A stretch of 64,000 nt of DNA from Elmis aenea (Eukaryota; Arthropoda; Insecta; Coleoptera; Elmidae): contig OX393577.1 of assembly GCA_947652605.1 (NCBI GenBank), forward strand, positions 7,502,868 through 7,566,867, in the 5' to 3' direction. Below, one piece after another: positions 11,504 through 23,756 of this stretch. Every line of letters begins with the position of its first letter. The stretch's first letter is position 1. A program made the position numbers and the translations under genes. The notes beneath the pieces were generated by a model, which saw only the letters and a program-made list of their open reading frames with translations, ran no database searches and had not been told where the DNA came from.

Positions 11504-13690
11504 ACAAAAATATTTAAAGCAAACAAAGTTGCATCTAACACTTCCTTACATTTATTTGTAGATACTAACATATCTAGCCTGATAAATGAATATATTTATG
11601 TTTAAAAAGTATATACATATAAAAGGAAATTAATTTTAGCCGCATGGAGCAAACAGCAATATATTTTGATTAGCACTTAAGCAGTTAATACAATACTTCC
11701 CTTAAATTTCATGTTTTTAAGAGATCATAGTTCAAATGCATTTTGTTCGATACTCTATTTTCGCTACAAAAGTTGGGCCTTAAAAATTTTGTTTGCATTT
11801 CTCACTGAATTTATTATAAAGGCACAATGTTTACATACACGGATCATCTGCGTATTTATTTGAAGCAGAATAATGTGGGACCGTGTGTGCCGAGGTTTTG
11901 TGAAGTTGACAGCTTTTACAATCAATCTTACACCGGGGACTGTGTTCGGAGTGTCTTTTACATTTACACATAGGTGCGGATACAGTTGCTGCTGTAATTC
12001 ATCATGTTAGGGAAGCTTTAATTACGGTTTCAGATGTGAAAAAATGGTGTTCGAATATGTATTGCAGACATTAAACGCATCGCGCTGAAAAAATATTATT
12101 TCACTGCATCAACAATATTTGCAGAGCGATACACGGTTAAATAAGTGTTATACCACAAATACCCAAACGCAACATGTATTACCAAAGTTATTTGGTGGTC
12201 ATACCACATTATTTTATTTGTGATTTGCTACCAAATTTTATCCCATCCTAAACAACAACATAGGAAGACGATTCGTCTGTGATTTTTTGCTTATGGAGGC
12301 TCTGATGTCAGTAAAAACTTTGACTCCGTATCTAAGTAATCTGTAAAAATGAAACGAGCACCTTGCGAAAGAATGTTCTAATTGTGTTCGACGCAATTAT
12401 TCTTGAATTATCTTACACATACACGATTTATTTTTAGTTGAATTTGTAGGGCGAATTAGGGTAGATAATGCTTGAAAAAACTTTTTCCATTTCCTGCAAC
12501 ACATTTTTAACTACAGTTACTAATGAGTCTAACGTAAACTGTGTTTTAAAATAGCGTGTTTTAGTATTTGGAAAGTAATAAGAACTTTTTATTGTCGTTT
12601 ATTTCTCTGTTGTATCGTAAACACTCCAACTATAACGCGCAAACTGTGATTATGAATTTCATTAAAATAAGCAACACGCTACGATTTATTATTTATATTA
12701 AATTTCGACACCTTATATTTATTGCTATTAGGTATGTTACATAAAACTACGAAAACACATAAATGAACGCCTTACCTGTAATCGATAACATATTTCTAGC
12801 AATGATTTTTGATTTTATTTTGGATATTTTATTCAACACGGAATTCTCAAATAAATTTGTGATAAGATTGCATATTTTTTGTTTGTTTTTTTATTACTAT
12901 TTTATGGAGCAAAAAATGTTTTTAAAAACTGTACGCACGGTCACTTGTTCGACTATTATAATGATATTATCTGCAAAGATAAGTATTAAACTAAATTACT
13001 TAGGTTAAATTAATTTAATTGATTAAATTAATTAATCTTTACGGCTGTATAAGGCGTAAAATTACTTAATTCAATTTCCAAATATGTAATTAAACCAAAA
13101 TTCTCAGTTAAAATGTTATGTAAAAGTAAAAACTTTATTATGCTGTTGTAAAATATTTTAAACTACATTATTTTAAAAATTAATGATATCATAATATACC
13201 AACATAATGACAACTACACAAACACTCATAAATCCAATAATTGTCATGCAATATACATCAAAAATGGGTGTTTTTTAAAGAAGGGGAATGTCTTTGATTT
13301 ATTTTTTAAAACTTGCATAAATAATAATCATTAGGACTGCTACTGGTGAAGAAACGAAAGTTTGGAAACTGATCCTTCAAAAAACTATAGTAGTAGACTT
13401 TATACAACTTAATTATATTAATAAATAAATCACCTAAATCATTCAAGTAGGTTTTATTAAAGGTTTTAGTAATTTTAAAACTAAGTTAAAGTTGCTGTTT
13501 ATTTAAAATACTTGTTCGAAGAAAAAATTGTAACAAGATATTAAACATGTTTTTGCAACAAACAAAAGTCAGTTATCTCTTAACGGTTTAAGAGAAACAC
13601 CCTTTTAAATAATTTTTTTTTGTGACGTCCCAACGTGTAAACTTTTTTTAATACTGTTATTTTTCGTATAATAATACCAACAGCACTTTT
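11504..13690. other. Intergenic, nothing recognised
   Basis: About 2.2 kb without a supported gene or element boundary. The frame at 12763-13008 is hydrophobic low-complexity translation of AT-rich DNA. A short AATTAATT-rich palindrome lies at 13008-13040. Confidence 0.45.
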
Positions 13691-13886
13691 TAACATTTAT
13701 TTATTGAAAAATTTACTGCGAAATGACGTTTAGTTGTTTAATAATTGCAAACATCGCTTGTTTACGAAATCATGGCAAACTTTGATGATCGAAGATTTAC
13801 AAAATCAGCCATATTTCGGTTATTTTTTGCAACAAATATATAAAACGAGATAAGCCGTAAAACATTCGAATTTGGTTCACCCTGTA
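13690..13886. repeat. Diverged repeat shared with 28520-28680
   Basis: ACGAAATCATGGCAAACTTT and ACAAAATCAGCCATAT at 13767-13814 recur at 28594-28643. Here the block runs into a MITE right end, GGTTCACCCTGTA (13874-13886). At the other site it abuts the TA of a different foldback. It is probably an arm of an older TA-type element. Confidence 0.5.
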
Positions 13887-13993
13887 CGATGCTCTCAGTC
13901 AACACCTTCTATCTATATATATACCTAAACTTATTAGTTAATGTGTAGGTACTATTACTATATTCAGGCTTATACTTCAACATTTATAACATA

Positions 13994-14847
13994 CTAGGCG
14001 ATTTACCCGGCGTTGCACGGGTGATTACAATTCTCTTTTATCAATCACAGACTACTCGCGCTCCGCGCTCGCGCCCGGCGGACGTTCTCAGACGTTCAAT
14101 TACAGACTACTCGCGCTATGCTCTCGCGCTCGGCGGACGTTTCCGGCCGTTCCCGGGCATTTCCGGCCGTTCTTTATACAACGTTTGATCCGTTAGGTCT
14201 TAAATAGTAACTGTGCAAAATTTGGTCCCGATCGGCCAACGGACGTAGGATTCTATAGCGAACAAACACACAAACACACAAACAAACAAACAAACAAGCT
14301 CTTTTATATATATACAAGATGGTTTACCCGGCGTTGCACGGGCGATTACAATTTTAATTACTGTTTTAACTTGAATAAGCCCAATAATTCCAAATCATAC
14401 ATAAATGACATACTCTGATCAATCATCTTTTCATTTTCTTGTAATTCCTTAAAAAATAACTATTTATTGCTTAAAAATTGAATAATAACTCAAATTTATT
14501 TTCTTTCGTCTTGTTTCAATTAAAAATGTACTAATAAAAATAATACTTCATGTACATTTATTACTAATTGTATACAAAACAATCTTTACTTGTGAAATAC
14601 ACCGCGCCGTATCGTGTTATGACCAGGTATTTGCCGACGTATGATCGAATCCCGTCCAAGTAATTATTTTTTTTTAAATTGGTAATATGTGCTTGTACTT
14701 AAAGTTGGCGTTAGATCTGCAAGGTCCTAAATAGTAACTGTGCAAAATTTGGTCCCGATCGGTCGACGGACCTAGGATTGTATAGCGAACAAACAAACAA
14801 ACAAACACACAAACAAGCTCTTTTATATATATAGATATAGATTTAAG
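13994..14847. repeat. Two tandem copies of an unclassified interspersed repeat
   Basis: Each copy has a head like GATTTACCCGGCGTTGCACG (about 13998 and 14321) and a tail with GCAAAATTTGGTCCCGATCG, then an (AAAC)n/(ACAC)n run and CTCTTTTATATATATA (ending about 14315 and 14833). The first copy has a GC-rich insert in which an approximately 40-bp block, starting CAGACTACTCGCGCT, is repeated twice (14048 and 14102), with CGGACGTT and CCGGCCGTT echoes. The second copy has a longer AT-rich body instead. The head and tail resemble a repeat type common in arthropod genomes, but I cannot assign a class. No protein is encoded. Confidence 0.7.
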
Positions 14848-17800
14848 TGATTAAGACAAGAGTTGACCCAGAACTATTCAATTATTTAGCACACTTACGA
14901 CGTACTAAAGAATCAGAAGATAAATCACACCAATTTATGCAACTTGGACGTTTTTAAGGATACTTAAATTCAGTTTTGGAGGAAAATACTCGTAGATACA
15001 AAAATTGCATTTTGGTTTAATCAAAAGTGCTAGTGACAAAAAATGTTTATAGTGGTGATCGTCTTCACAAGAGTATTTTTGGCACCTAAATTTCTATTTC
15101 TATGTGCTGAAGTATCAAGAAATTTATAGCAAATTGAGTTTTAACTAAAGATCGCTCGACTTCAGTTTCCGTTCTCCAAGCAATTAGTTGAAGTTTACGT
15201 TAAATCAAAACACTTAACGTTTTTCTTAAGTCGTTATAAAGCAACAATAAAATCATACAAAATATGACATGGACAAGCTAATATGACATAGTCCGTCTCA
15301 TAAGTTTATCATGGGAACAATAGGATTCAATTCCTGCGGAATACAAATGTCCAATCCATAATATTAAATCTGTCCACTATTGTCTAATTGCAATGGACGG
15401 CGATCGCCTGGCTCGACGATTCAGCTCCGTGAATTATTCATGCGGGGATTGTCAAGTCCAGAGTCGGGCTCGATTTGTTACGGCACTAAGGAGCATACAC
15501 CATAAAATCATAGACATATGTTCTAGGATGACGAACTGCTCTTGAACTGTTGTTTAGACTTCATGTCATATACGCAATTTACGAGCTTCTTCCGACAATC
15601 ACAAGAGCAAACACACGAATAAATTTTTTTTGGTATTTAATACTGATTTATTGCGCAAACAATTATGATTTAAGATGCCATTCGGTACAAGTTTAAATAT
15701 AATATATTCAATTTTTGTATAGGATTATGATATTATGACAAGGTTAGCACAAAATATACCAAGTAACTTTTTATAAATAGGTACGTAATTTACATTTAAA
15801 AAATAAAAAATTTGGGTTCAATTAAGTTTTAAACATCAGCACAACGTCACAAAATAAAGGGTTTTTTAACAAGAGATGTAGAATTTGTTTTTTTTCGGAG
15901 TAGGATTTATTAGAAAATAAAAGTATACATTTTAAAAAATATTTGGAAACCTCTGGTATTTTAGAGGTACACGCACAATATCTAGTAAGCGCCAAAATGC
16001 TAAAAATAATATATGAAAAACAGTTTATAGATATATTTTCGAGTTTATACAGTACAATTTTTTAATTTTTTATTTTAACGTGATTAAAATTGAAAGGCAG
16101 ATAAGTTAGAGAATAATATTCAAAGTACATATTTGTTTTTATTTAGGCAACATTGAATAATCACACAAATTATAAGTAATCGTTATAATTCTTGATAAAA
16201 AGATACTAAACCAACTATTTAACACAATTTTTTTTAATATTACACAAGGGAACGAATCAGGAGAGCAATGTACAATAAAGTGTAATATTTTCTAATACGT
16301 TCCTGTCTAAAATGCAAAGTGAAACCATAAATTATACGGGCACTAAAAAACATCTATTTGTATAATATTCTTTAAAATTAAAACATTCGATACATTTCAT
16401 TTTTTGTGGCCGTTTCGTATGGATATGTGTTTTCTTTGTGACCGAAATTTCACTCCTACGCAACAAGATTTAAGGACTATTCCGTATTGAGGAAGTAAAT
16501 TAGACAGGATGTTGACGTGAACACTCTGATCTAGGGGACGACAAGTTTATGATCAAGGTCTTTTGGGTTTGGGTTTTTAACCTGAAGCATTTGATAAGTT
16601 AATTAGATTATAAATCTAAACGTTAACATTAACACAGCAGTTATATTTGAGTATCAGTAAATTAATTTACGATTGCTCGCGCCAAGATTAGATGTGCATA
16701 GTATTAAAACATGTTTTTTATTATAAAAAGTGTAAGATAAGGATGGCGTCAAATACATGACAAGGAAAATTTTAAAAAAATACGAAAAAACGGTGAAAGT
16801 CCGATTCATATATGTATATATTTTACAACTCCACTCTCGTTTGTCAGTGGCAAAGGCCCATATATTTAAAAAATGTATAGGAATTTTTTTTTAAATATCT
16901 TAATTAAATAACCATCAAAATTTGTATCTTATGCAGGACCGCCGAGAGGAGGGGGATGAGGGAGCCTTGAAAACTGGAGGAAGAAATGTCGCAAAATGGG
17001 GGTTTGTCTAAACGATAGGTTATTCACACTCTATTTTGCTGATAAATTGATAAGGTATAAAATAATTAGCTGAAAAACCTCAAGTAGGTCCGATTTTTAA
17101 AGGCGATCGAGTCGTTTTAACATATTTGCCTTATAAAAAAAAATCGAGTATACCATAAAACGTAAAAAAGATAGCGATGCATCTTTTATAAAAAACATTA
17201 TTATAAAAGATAAAAGCGGTATTTCATACTTTTTTGTTAAAACTGACCTTTTTTATACACTTTAAAGGTCTATAACTCAATAACCATCGAGTTTCGGTCT
17301 ATGGTTTATATAACATTTTTTGCTTAAATTGACTCAAGAACATGCTCTTTAAGTTTGCCTGTTTGGTCATGCAACACCCTTTATTTGTGAATGGACGAAA
17401 TTTATTTGTGAAAACGTGGGCACTTGGGTGATTTTTCAAACAATATTTTCGTACTTGACGAATATTTGAATAGCGAAAAATAAATGGACAAGACACAAAG
17501 AAAAATTGCATCCAGACAGACGTCTCGAATGTTACAAATGTCTTGTGCAAACATGGGGCATATGAGATTGTCGTTGACTTGGTCGAGGCTTGTACGATAT
17601 GAAATCATAACGAGAGAGCTCTGTAAATACCGACTTCTAATTGAAATCTGGACTCGTATTGACCCTGCAAACACTTGTCCCAGATCAATTGCTATACGAT
17701 TGCTACAGATGAAGCCAAGTATAACATTTCGAGAACTTTGTTGATTTTGCTGCTTTTGATGAGTTTGTTTTCTGTATCAAAGAGATGATGAAGATTTTTT

Positions 17801-18269
17801 ATTAGCAATATAACTTTTTGTTACTTCTAAGATGATGAACTACATATTAAAAGTTTTATTTTGGAATATACGCCGATGAATATTTCTATTATTTATTCTT
17901 TCCTTCAGATATTAGTTTATTACTTTGGATGCAATATGCAATATCTAAACGCATTTACGTAATGCTAAAAAAGGATGATATTAGTTGGTTACGTTTTATC
18001 AAACAAGAACTTGATCAATTTTATTAGACTTTTAGGGTTGCTAACATTTTTTAAGGTGTGAATGTTGGTACCGCTTCCATAACCCTGGCAGCCAAAGACT
18101 TTTTGGGGGTAAAACCATAAGGAATAGGATTTTTATCTCCCTCTAGTTTTGCACGTCCCAGGATCGTCTTCTCTTGGTGATCCATAATTTTCCACAACTC
18201 GATATGGGAACCTCTTAAATTTAAATATTCTCTTGAATCTACTTCATATTTAGAGTCACTAAAATATTC
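14848..18269. other. Intergenic; solo MITE fragment
   Basis: No supported gene. At 17200-17390 phrases such as AAAGGTCTATAACTCAATAA and CAACACCCTTTATTTGTG look like a decayed MITE arm. CAGGACCGCCGAGAGGAGG at 16935 resembles some hAT ends but has no partner. Overlapping frames on both strands at 17299-17744 have no recognisable motif. Confidence 0.4.
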
Positions 18270-20211
18270 ATCTTACACTTTTATTTATAAATATATAAAT
18301 TGGTTCTACAGCGCTATCCGATCCCCAGACGGTTCCTCCACCCCTTCCTATCCTGCCACTGGTCCTGTAGCAGATTTCTTTAGCTCATAGCTCTCTGAAT
18401 GCCCTCGTTCCACGTTTTTCTGGGTCTGCCTCGTTTTCTTCTTTCGGGAGGGATCCAGTCAAGCGTTACTTTTGACAGTCGATGGTCTGCATCCTTCTAA
18501 CATGTCCGTACCAAATTAGTTGTCGTCTTTTTTCCTCTTGTGTTATAGTTTACCTCAGTCCGATTGATTCTTTAATTGTTATGTTCGGTACTCTATCTAG
18601 TCTAGATATTCTACATGATCTTCTTAGGGCATCCATCTCCAAAGCTTCCAGCCTTCTTTTATCTGTTTCTGTCCACCTCATACAATACAATACTTTTAAT
18701 AACTGTGTTGTACAGGGTGGTCCAAATTCGATGGGATTGCATGGGTATCTCGGTTAATATTTAAGATAGAGAAACGGTTAAATTACCAAAAATGTGCAGT
18801 TTTTTGAGACAAACTTAGAACCGTTTTCAAAAATATTCTATCATTTCCGGTTTTCGAGTTATCGAATAAAAAGTGTTTTTTTGTCATATTAATAATGTGT
18901 CATATCTCCGTTATTGTTGTAAATATCAAAAATATTTATAAAGATTATTTTTGGATATTTTTATGTTTAATTTGATAATACTGAAAAAAAAATTTTTACG
19001 CTCGCCGTTAAAAAGTTATGACACAAACTTACCTTTTTTTAAATGGAAACGATAGTTGGCTATGACCTATTTAAATTCCTCATTTTTTTCTCATTTCAAA
19101 TATATAAAGGTTGATGTATTTATTTTCAACAATACGCAAGTTATGAAGGTTTTTTAGTTTTTTTTTAAAAGGAAATCATAGTAGGCTGTGAAAACAAAAA
19201 ATAAACAAGGTGTAAAACCTTATAAAACTCATGTGGTACAAGTTACCAAGGTTTTTTAATTTGTTATTGAGATAAATACGAAATTTTTTGAACATAAGAT
19301 AAACAACAATATCCTACATTACTGCTGATACCGACTATATCGTTGTTTTCTTATTTTCAAATATTTACAATGTTTATCTCAACAACAAATTAAAAAACCT
19401 TGGTAACTTGTACCACATGAGTTTTGCAAGGTTTTACACCTTGTTTGGTTTTTGTTTTCATAGCCTACTATGATTTTTTTAGAAAAAAACCTAAAAAACC
19501 TTCATAACTTGCGTATTATTAAAAATAAATACATCGACCCTTATATATTTGGAATGAGAAAAAAATGAGGAATTTAAATAGGTCATAGCCAATTATCGTT
19601 TCCATTTAAAAAAAGGTAAGTTTGTGTCATAACTTTTTACCGGCGAGCGTAAAATTTTTTTTTTTAGTATAATCAAATTAAAAATAAAAATATCCAAAAA
19701 TAATCTTAATAAATGTTTTTGATATTTACAACAATAACGGAGATATGACACATTATTAATATGACAAAAAAACACTTTTTATTCGATAACTCGAAAACCG
19801 GAAATGATAGAATATTTTTGAAAACGGTTCTGAGTTTGTCTCAAAAAACTGCACATTTTTGGTAATTTAACCGTTTCTCTATCTTAAATATTAACCGAGA
19901 TACCCATGCAATCCCATCGAATTTGGACCACCCTGTATATGTTGTATTTTCTCTTCTTTGTTATTTTTTTGCTCCATATTCCATTTAGCATTTTAATGCC
20001 TCTTCTTCCTTGTCCTATTCGTTGTCGAATTTCTTTTTCATCTTTTCCATCATCTCGAATTTTTACACCTAGGTATTGGTAGCTATTGCATGTGGATATT
20101 TTCACTCGTCTTTCTAATTCTAGGTCACCGGATTCTTCCCCAATACAAAGGTATTTAGTTTTTTCCATATTCATTGAAAGCCCTGCTTTTACGTATTCTT
20201 CTTTTCCTTGT
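18270..20211 (-). pseudogene. Non-LTR retrotransposon RT relic, minus strand, split
   Basis: Read on the minus strand from 20211, the relic gives KEEYVKAGLSMNMEKTKYLC, then SYQYLGVKIRDDGKDEKEI and RIGQGRRGIKMLNGIWSKK. This is the region just after the RT catalytic core. The reading breaks at 19936 where a foldback MITE sits and resumes at 18712. There, with stops and frame changes, it shows LEALEMDALRRSCRISRLDR-like sequence, LIWYGHVRRM and WIPPERRKRGRPRKTWNEGI, the conserved C-terminal blocks of RTE-like insect elements. The 3' end near 18270 has a short AAATAAAAG-type tail. The catalytic part and the endonuclease are missing. It differs in sequence from the relics at 1180, 38640 and 57266. 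Confidence 0.82.
18713..19935. mobile_element. TA-type foldback MITE, 1223 bp, in RT relic
   Basis: The left end CAGGGTGGTCCAAATTCGAT and its inverted complement at the right are flanked by TA on both sides (18711-18712 and 19936-19937). The arms pair over roughly 560 bp each, for example AACTTACCTTTTTTTAAATG at 19027 against the inverse near 19600, and GTGTAAAACCTTATAAAACT at 19210 against 19420. The centre lies near 19300-19340. It encodes no protein; the frame at 19593-19775 is in the arm. Its ends match 9482-10071, but the arms are about twice as long. Confidence 0.92.
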
Positions 20212-20944
20212 CATGTATTGTTGTAAAATACTGAACGAATTAAAATGGAATAATAAAAAAAACACATAAGAAGAGAATAAATTTACATGCAAGATTTATT
20301 CAGCCACTTACTAGAAAAATGTATTTGTATTTTTAATAGTTGTGTCTCAAGTCAATGTTAAAAATACCAATCAACGCGTCGATCTAAATAAGCCCATACA
20401 ATAAATAAAGTCGGCGCAGATTATAAATAATAGAACCGTATTTCAAGACTGCATTGTACCGGAGAGATGTTCCAGTTGTTCGTACTTCGACGACGACCAT
20501 AGTTTGGCCGCCGCGACGCGTGTCCTACACATGTACAGTACCGTACAATTAATGTCGGACGTAATGCACGAGCAGCGGCTTTGTCTCCACTTGTTTATGG
20601 GTTATTGCAGCCGATATAAAACCTATTGATTTGGAACGATTACATGGTCGGTCGTGCCCATCGCATGCTGACTGATATATGCTCAGTTTTGTAGGACTTT
20701 ATGGCTCGTCTGCATATAAAATGCACAACAAATAATAAATACTTCAAGAGTGTGCTTGCATTATGTGTTTAAATCTACAAATATGCTGTATTTTCTACAG
20801 ACTTTAATTTGATAATCTATACAGTGTAAATTGATGGTCCCTGCCATGATCCCCATTTGGGGCTCGCAACTTATATTGCTTTCTAATTAGAAGCACTTGC
20901 TAAAATATTGCAACTGGCAACTCAGTCACCCTTAGAAGAGTATA
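20212..20944. other. Intergenic with a GC-richer patch
   Basis: Around 20450-20620 the base composition shifts to GC-rich with several CpGs (GACGACGACCATAGTTTGGC, GCCGCCGCGACGCG). It is followed by GATATAAAACC at about 20612. It could be a conserved single-copy region or a promoter, but no exon was recognised. Confidence 0.3.
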
Positions 20945-21679
20945 CAGGGTGCACCACGACCCTGAGATTCTTCGATAGCTCCTTTATTAATGAAAATATC
21001 TAAAAATGTTTAATACAAATATTGTGCGAACCTATTTTCTACATAACCTAAAATTATTTTCAAATATACAGAGTGTTTCATTTGACCGGCACATATAAAA
21101 ATTTAATTTTTTTAAATAGAACACCCTGTATATTTTTACATTTTTGGATTCCTCTTAAAATTTACTTTAAAAAATGTATAAGATTATATGGGTCTTAAGT
21201 AAACCGTTTTCGTAAAATTTACATTTTTGTGAAAATTTTGAGCGATACAACACTTTGAATTTTTTTTAACATTAAAGTTATTTAAAAAAGCGGTAAAATT
21301 TCGTTTAAAACTTAGATTGACAATAGATTAATTAACACTTTGCGCTAGCTACATTTTAAAAATATTATACAGGGTGTTTTTTACGCTTGGTCAAACTTGT
21401 GAAACTTTAAACATCGATCAGTCATTTTTCTTAAATGTAACACCCTGTATATTTTTACATTTTCTTGTAGAGAATTTAATTGTCTTTCGAAATTATTAAG
21501 CATATCCTATACCTAAAGTTAATATTTTTCGAGCTATCTCAATTTTTATTAGTATTACTAAGGCAATTAAAATATTTTAAAGTGGGCTATGGACTTAAGT
21601 TATAATTTTTCAAAGAATTTTTAAACAAAAGAATAAAAAGAGCTGCAACTTTAATTTTAGGCTAAAAATGTACCCCATT

Positions 21680-21984
21680 TTACCGAAATTTATCGTATAA
21701 ATTGTTCAAGATTATGTCCTTGTTCTACGCAAAGCCGTAGACCTTGTCTGAAAGACTAGCTCCCTTTATAACATTTCGGGGGTTATACCATCAAAAGCAA
21801 CACGAATCCTGTTCTGCACATCTTCAGCAGTTGTTGGGGGGTCTTGATACACCTGTTTTATGGGTCCCCACAAAAATAAATCTATAGGGATAAGATCAGG
21901 TGACCTAGGTGGCCAGGAGATTGGTCTACCTAGCCCTATCCATCTATTAGGATATTCTGTGTTCGGCAACTGCATTACTTGCTG
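21680..21984 (-). pseudogene. Tc1/mariner-type transposase C-terminal fragment, left arm
   Basis: On the minus strand the reading is NTEYPNRWIGLGRPISWPPR followed by SPDLIPIDLFLWGPIKQ, then TTAEDVQNRIRVAFDGITPE and ML before a stop at 21766-21768. RWIG-G-P--WPPRSPDL-P-D-FLWG is the block around the last catalytic acidic residue in a group of insect IS630/Tc1/mariner DDE transposases. The fragment starts at the symmetry centre (about 21984), so the N-terminal DNA-binding domain and the first catalytic residue are absent. Past the stop, traces of the C-terminus continue toward 21680. It cannot give an active enzyme, but it indicates which kind of transposase the arms come from. Confidence 0.85.
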
Positions 21985-22105
21985 TGTTGCTTTTAATGGT
22001 ATAACCCCCGAAATGTTATCAAGAGTGCTAGAGTCTTTGAGACAACATCTACGGCTGTGCGTAGAACATGAACAAGGATATAATTTTAAACAATTTATAC
22101 GATAA
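21985..22105 (+). pseudogene. Same transposase C-terminus, inverted copy in right arm
   Basis: The plus-strand reading is VAFNGITPEMLSRVLESLRQ, continuing to HLRLCVEHEQGYNFKQFIR and a stop (22103-22105). VAFNGITPEML repeats VAFDGITPEML of the minus-strand fragment, so the gene's 3' end is present twice, head to head, around 21985. This copy keeps the natural C-terminus (ESLRQHLRLCVEHEQG, like the usual R--RC-E--GGHFE end). It is shorter than the left copy on its N-terminal side, so the duplication was asymmetric. Confidence 0.85.
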
Positions 22106-22850
22106 ATTTCGGGGAAAAGGGGTACATTATTGGACTAAAATTAAAGTTGGAGCTCTTTTTATTCTTTTGTTTAAAAATTCTTTGAAAAATTACGGCTTAT
22201 GTCCATGGCCGACTTTAAAATATTTTAATTGCCTTAGTAATACTAATAAAAATCGAGATAACTCGAAAAATATTAATTTTAGGTATAGGACATGCTTAAT
22301 AATTTCGAAAGACAATTAAATTCTCTACAAGAAAATGTAAAAATATACAGGGTGTTACATTTAAGAAAAATGACTTATCGATGTTTAAAGTTTCACAAGT
22401 TTGACCAAGCGTAAAAAACACCCTGTATAATATTTTTTAAATGTAGCTAGCGCAAAGTGTTAATTAATCTATTGTCAATCTAAGTTTTAAACGAAATTTA
22501 ACCGCTTTTTTAAATAACTTTAATGTTAAAAAAAATTGAAAGTGCTGTATCGCTCAAAATTTTCACAAAAATTTAAATTTTACGAAAACAGTTGACTTAA
22601 GACCCATATAACCTTATACATTTTTTAAAGTAAATTTTAAGAGGAATCCAAAAATGTAAAAATATACAGGGTGTTCTATTTAAAAAAATTAAATTTTCAT
22701 ATGTGCCGGTCAAACGAAACACCCTGTATACTTGAAAATAATTTTAGTTTATGTAGAAAATAGGTTCGCACAATATTTCTATTTAACATTTTTTGATATT
22801 TTCATTAATAAAGGAGCTATCGAAGAATCTCAGGGTCGTGGTGCACCCTG

Positions 22851-23750
22851 TATAGCAGGATTATAACAACAACAAAAAAACATTTGTCTTGTTAATTTTG
22901 AGTAATAGTTGCTAGAAGTAAAAATTTACAGGTAATTCCCAAATAGAAAACATTTATTTTTTAATTATTTGTATTTTGTGTTGTATCTATCAATAAACAA
23001 TTATTATCTCGTGCATGGCTGATTCATAGGTTCAGGTAAACGCCAGTGCTCGGTTGTAAGTTAAAAATCATTACAGTCAAAGTTTTTATTATTTTATTAC
23101 CGAACCCCTGGTGAAAATTGATTATTTTTTTCTTAGCAAACGGAATATGCACTAAAGCTGTGGTAGGTATTTCATATGCATTTTAATATTTCAAATGGCA
23201 TTTAAATGAACATCGCATATCTCGCTCAGTCCGATGGTTGACATGAAGCATCGTATAATTGACAGCTGTAGATGTAAGCGGGGTTTGCTCTCTCTGTAGG
23301 TCTTATAATAGGAATGCGAAGCTGCAGTGCACAATGCTATCTATTGAGTGACTCCAATAGCAGCCAGATATTGAATTTTTTGCGTGATATACCCGTAGAC
23401 ATGCCTCGCATTCTTGGATCGCCACGAATGAGGAATAGCTGTCAACGGACCTTTGTTCTTGGACATACCTCATATTGCTTTGGATAGTTGAGAACTTACA
23501 CGTACTTGGTCGTCTAGAAAGCTTAACAATAGCTTGTAAATTATTGCGTTTGCGTCAGGGGGAACTCGACAAGAAGTGGACAAGTTTAATGACGATCTAA
23601 TAAAATGTCTGACGCGCTTTTGTTTAAGAAGAGTTTAAAATTATAATTTTTACAAAATAAATTTAAAAAATGTAATATCATACAGAGTTTTTGCTAGATT
23701 ATTAAAAATTATCCCTGTATAAAATAGCATTGATTTTCTTTGTACCGCAA
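22851..23750. other. Intergenic, nothing recognised
   Basis: Mixed-composition DNA with somewhat higher GC around 23260-23590. No frame, repeat pair or RNA gene can be supported. Confidence 0.4.
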
Positions 23751-23756
23751 TAAATC

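Larger units (their letters stand above)
20945..22850. mobile_element. Giant foldback element built from transposase 3' ends
   Basis: The end CAGGGTGCACCACGACCCTG is repeated inverted at the right, with TA outside on both sides. The two arms pair for about 850 bp each, nearly the whole 1906 bp. Inside each arm are two short modules with inverted CAGGGTGTT-type ends of their own: 60 bp at 21069-21128 and 22667-22726, and 78 bp at 21370-21447 and 22348-22425. The centre holds a transposase C-terminus in both orientations. Symmetry, TA and transposase type all agree with the Tc1/mariner superfamily. Confidence 0.92.

Noticed and set aside
16935..17010. hAT end beginning CAGGACCGCCGAGAGG
   Set aside because: No inverted partner or 8-bp flank was found; single-end resemblance is too weak.
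17299..17744. Three overlapping frames on both strands
   Set aside because: No recognisable domain in any frame; the overlap suggests chance lack of stops.
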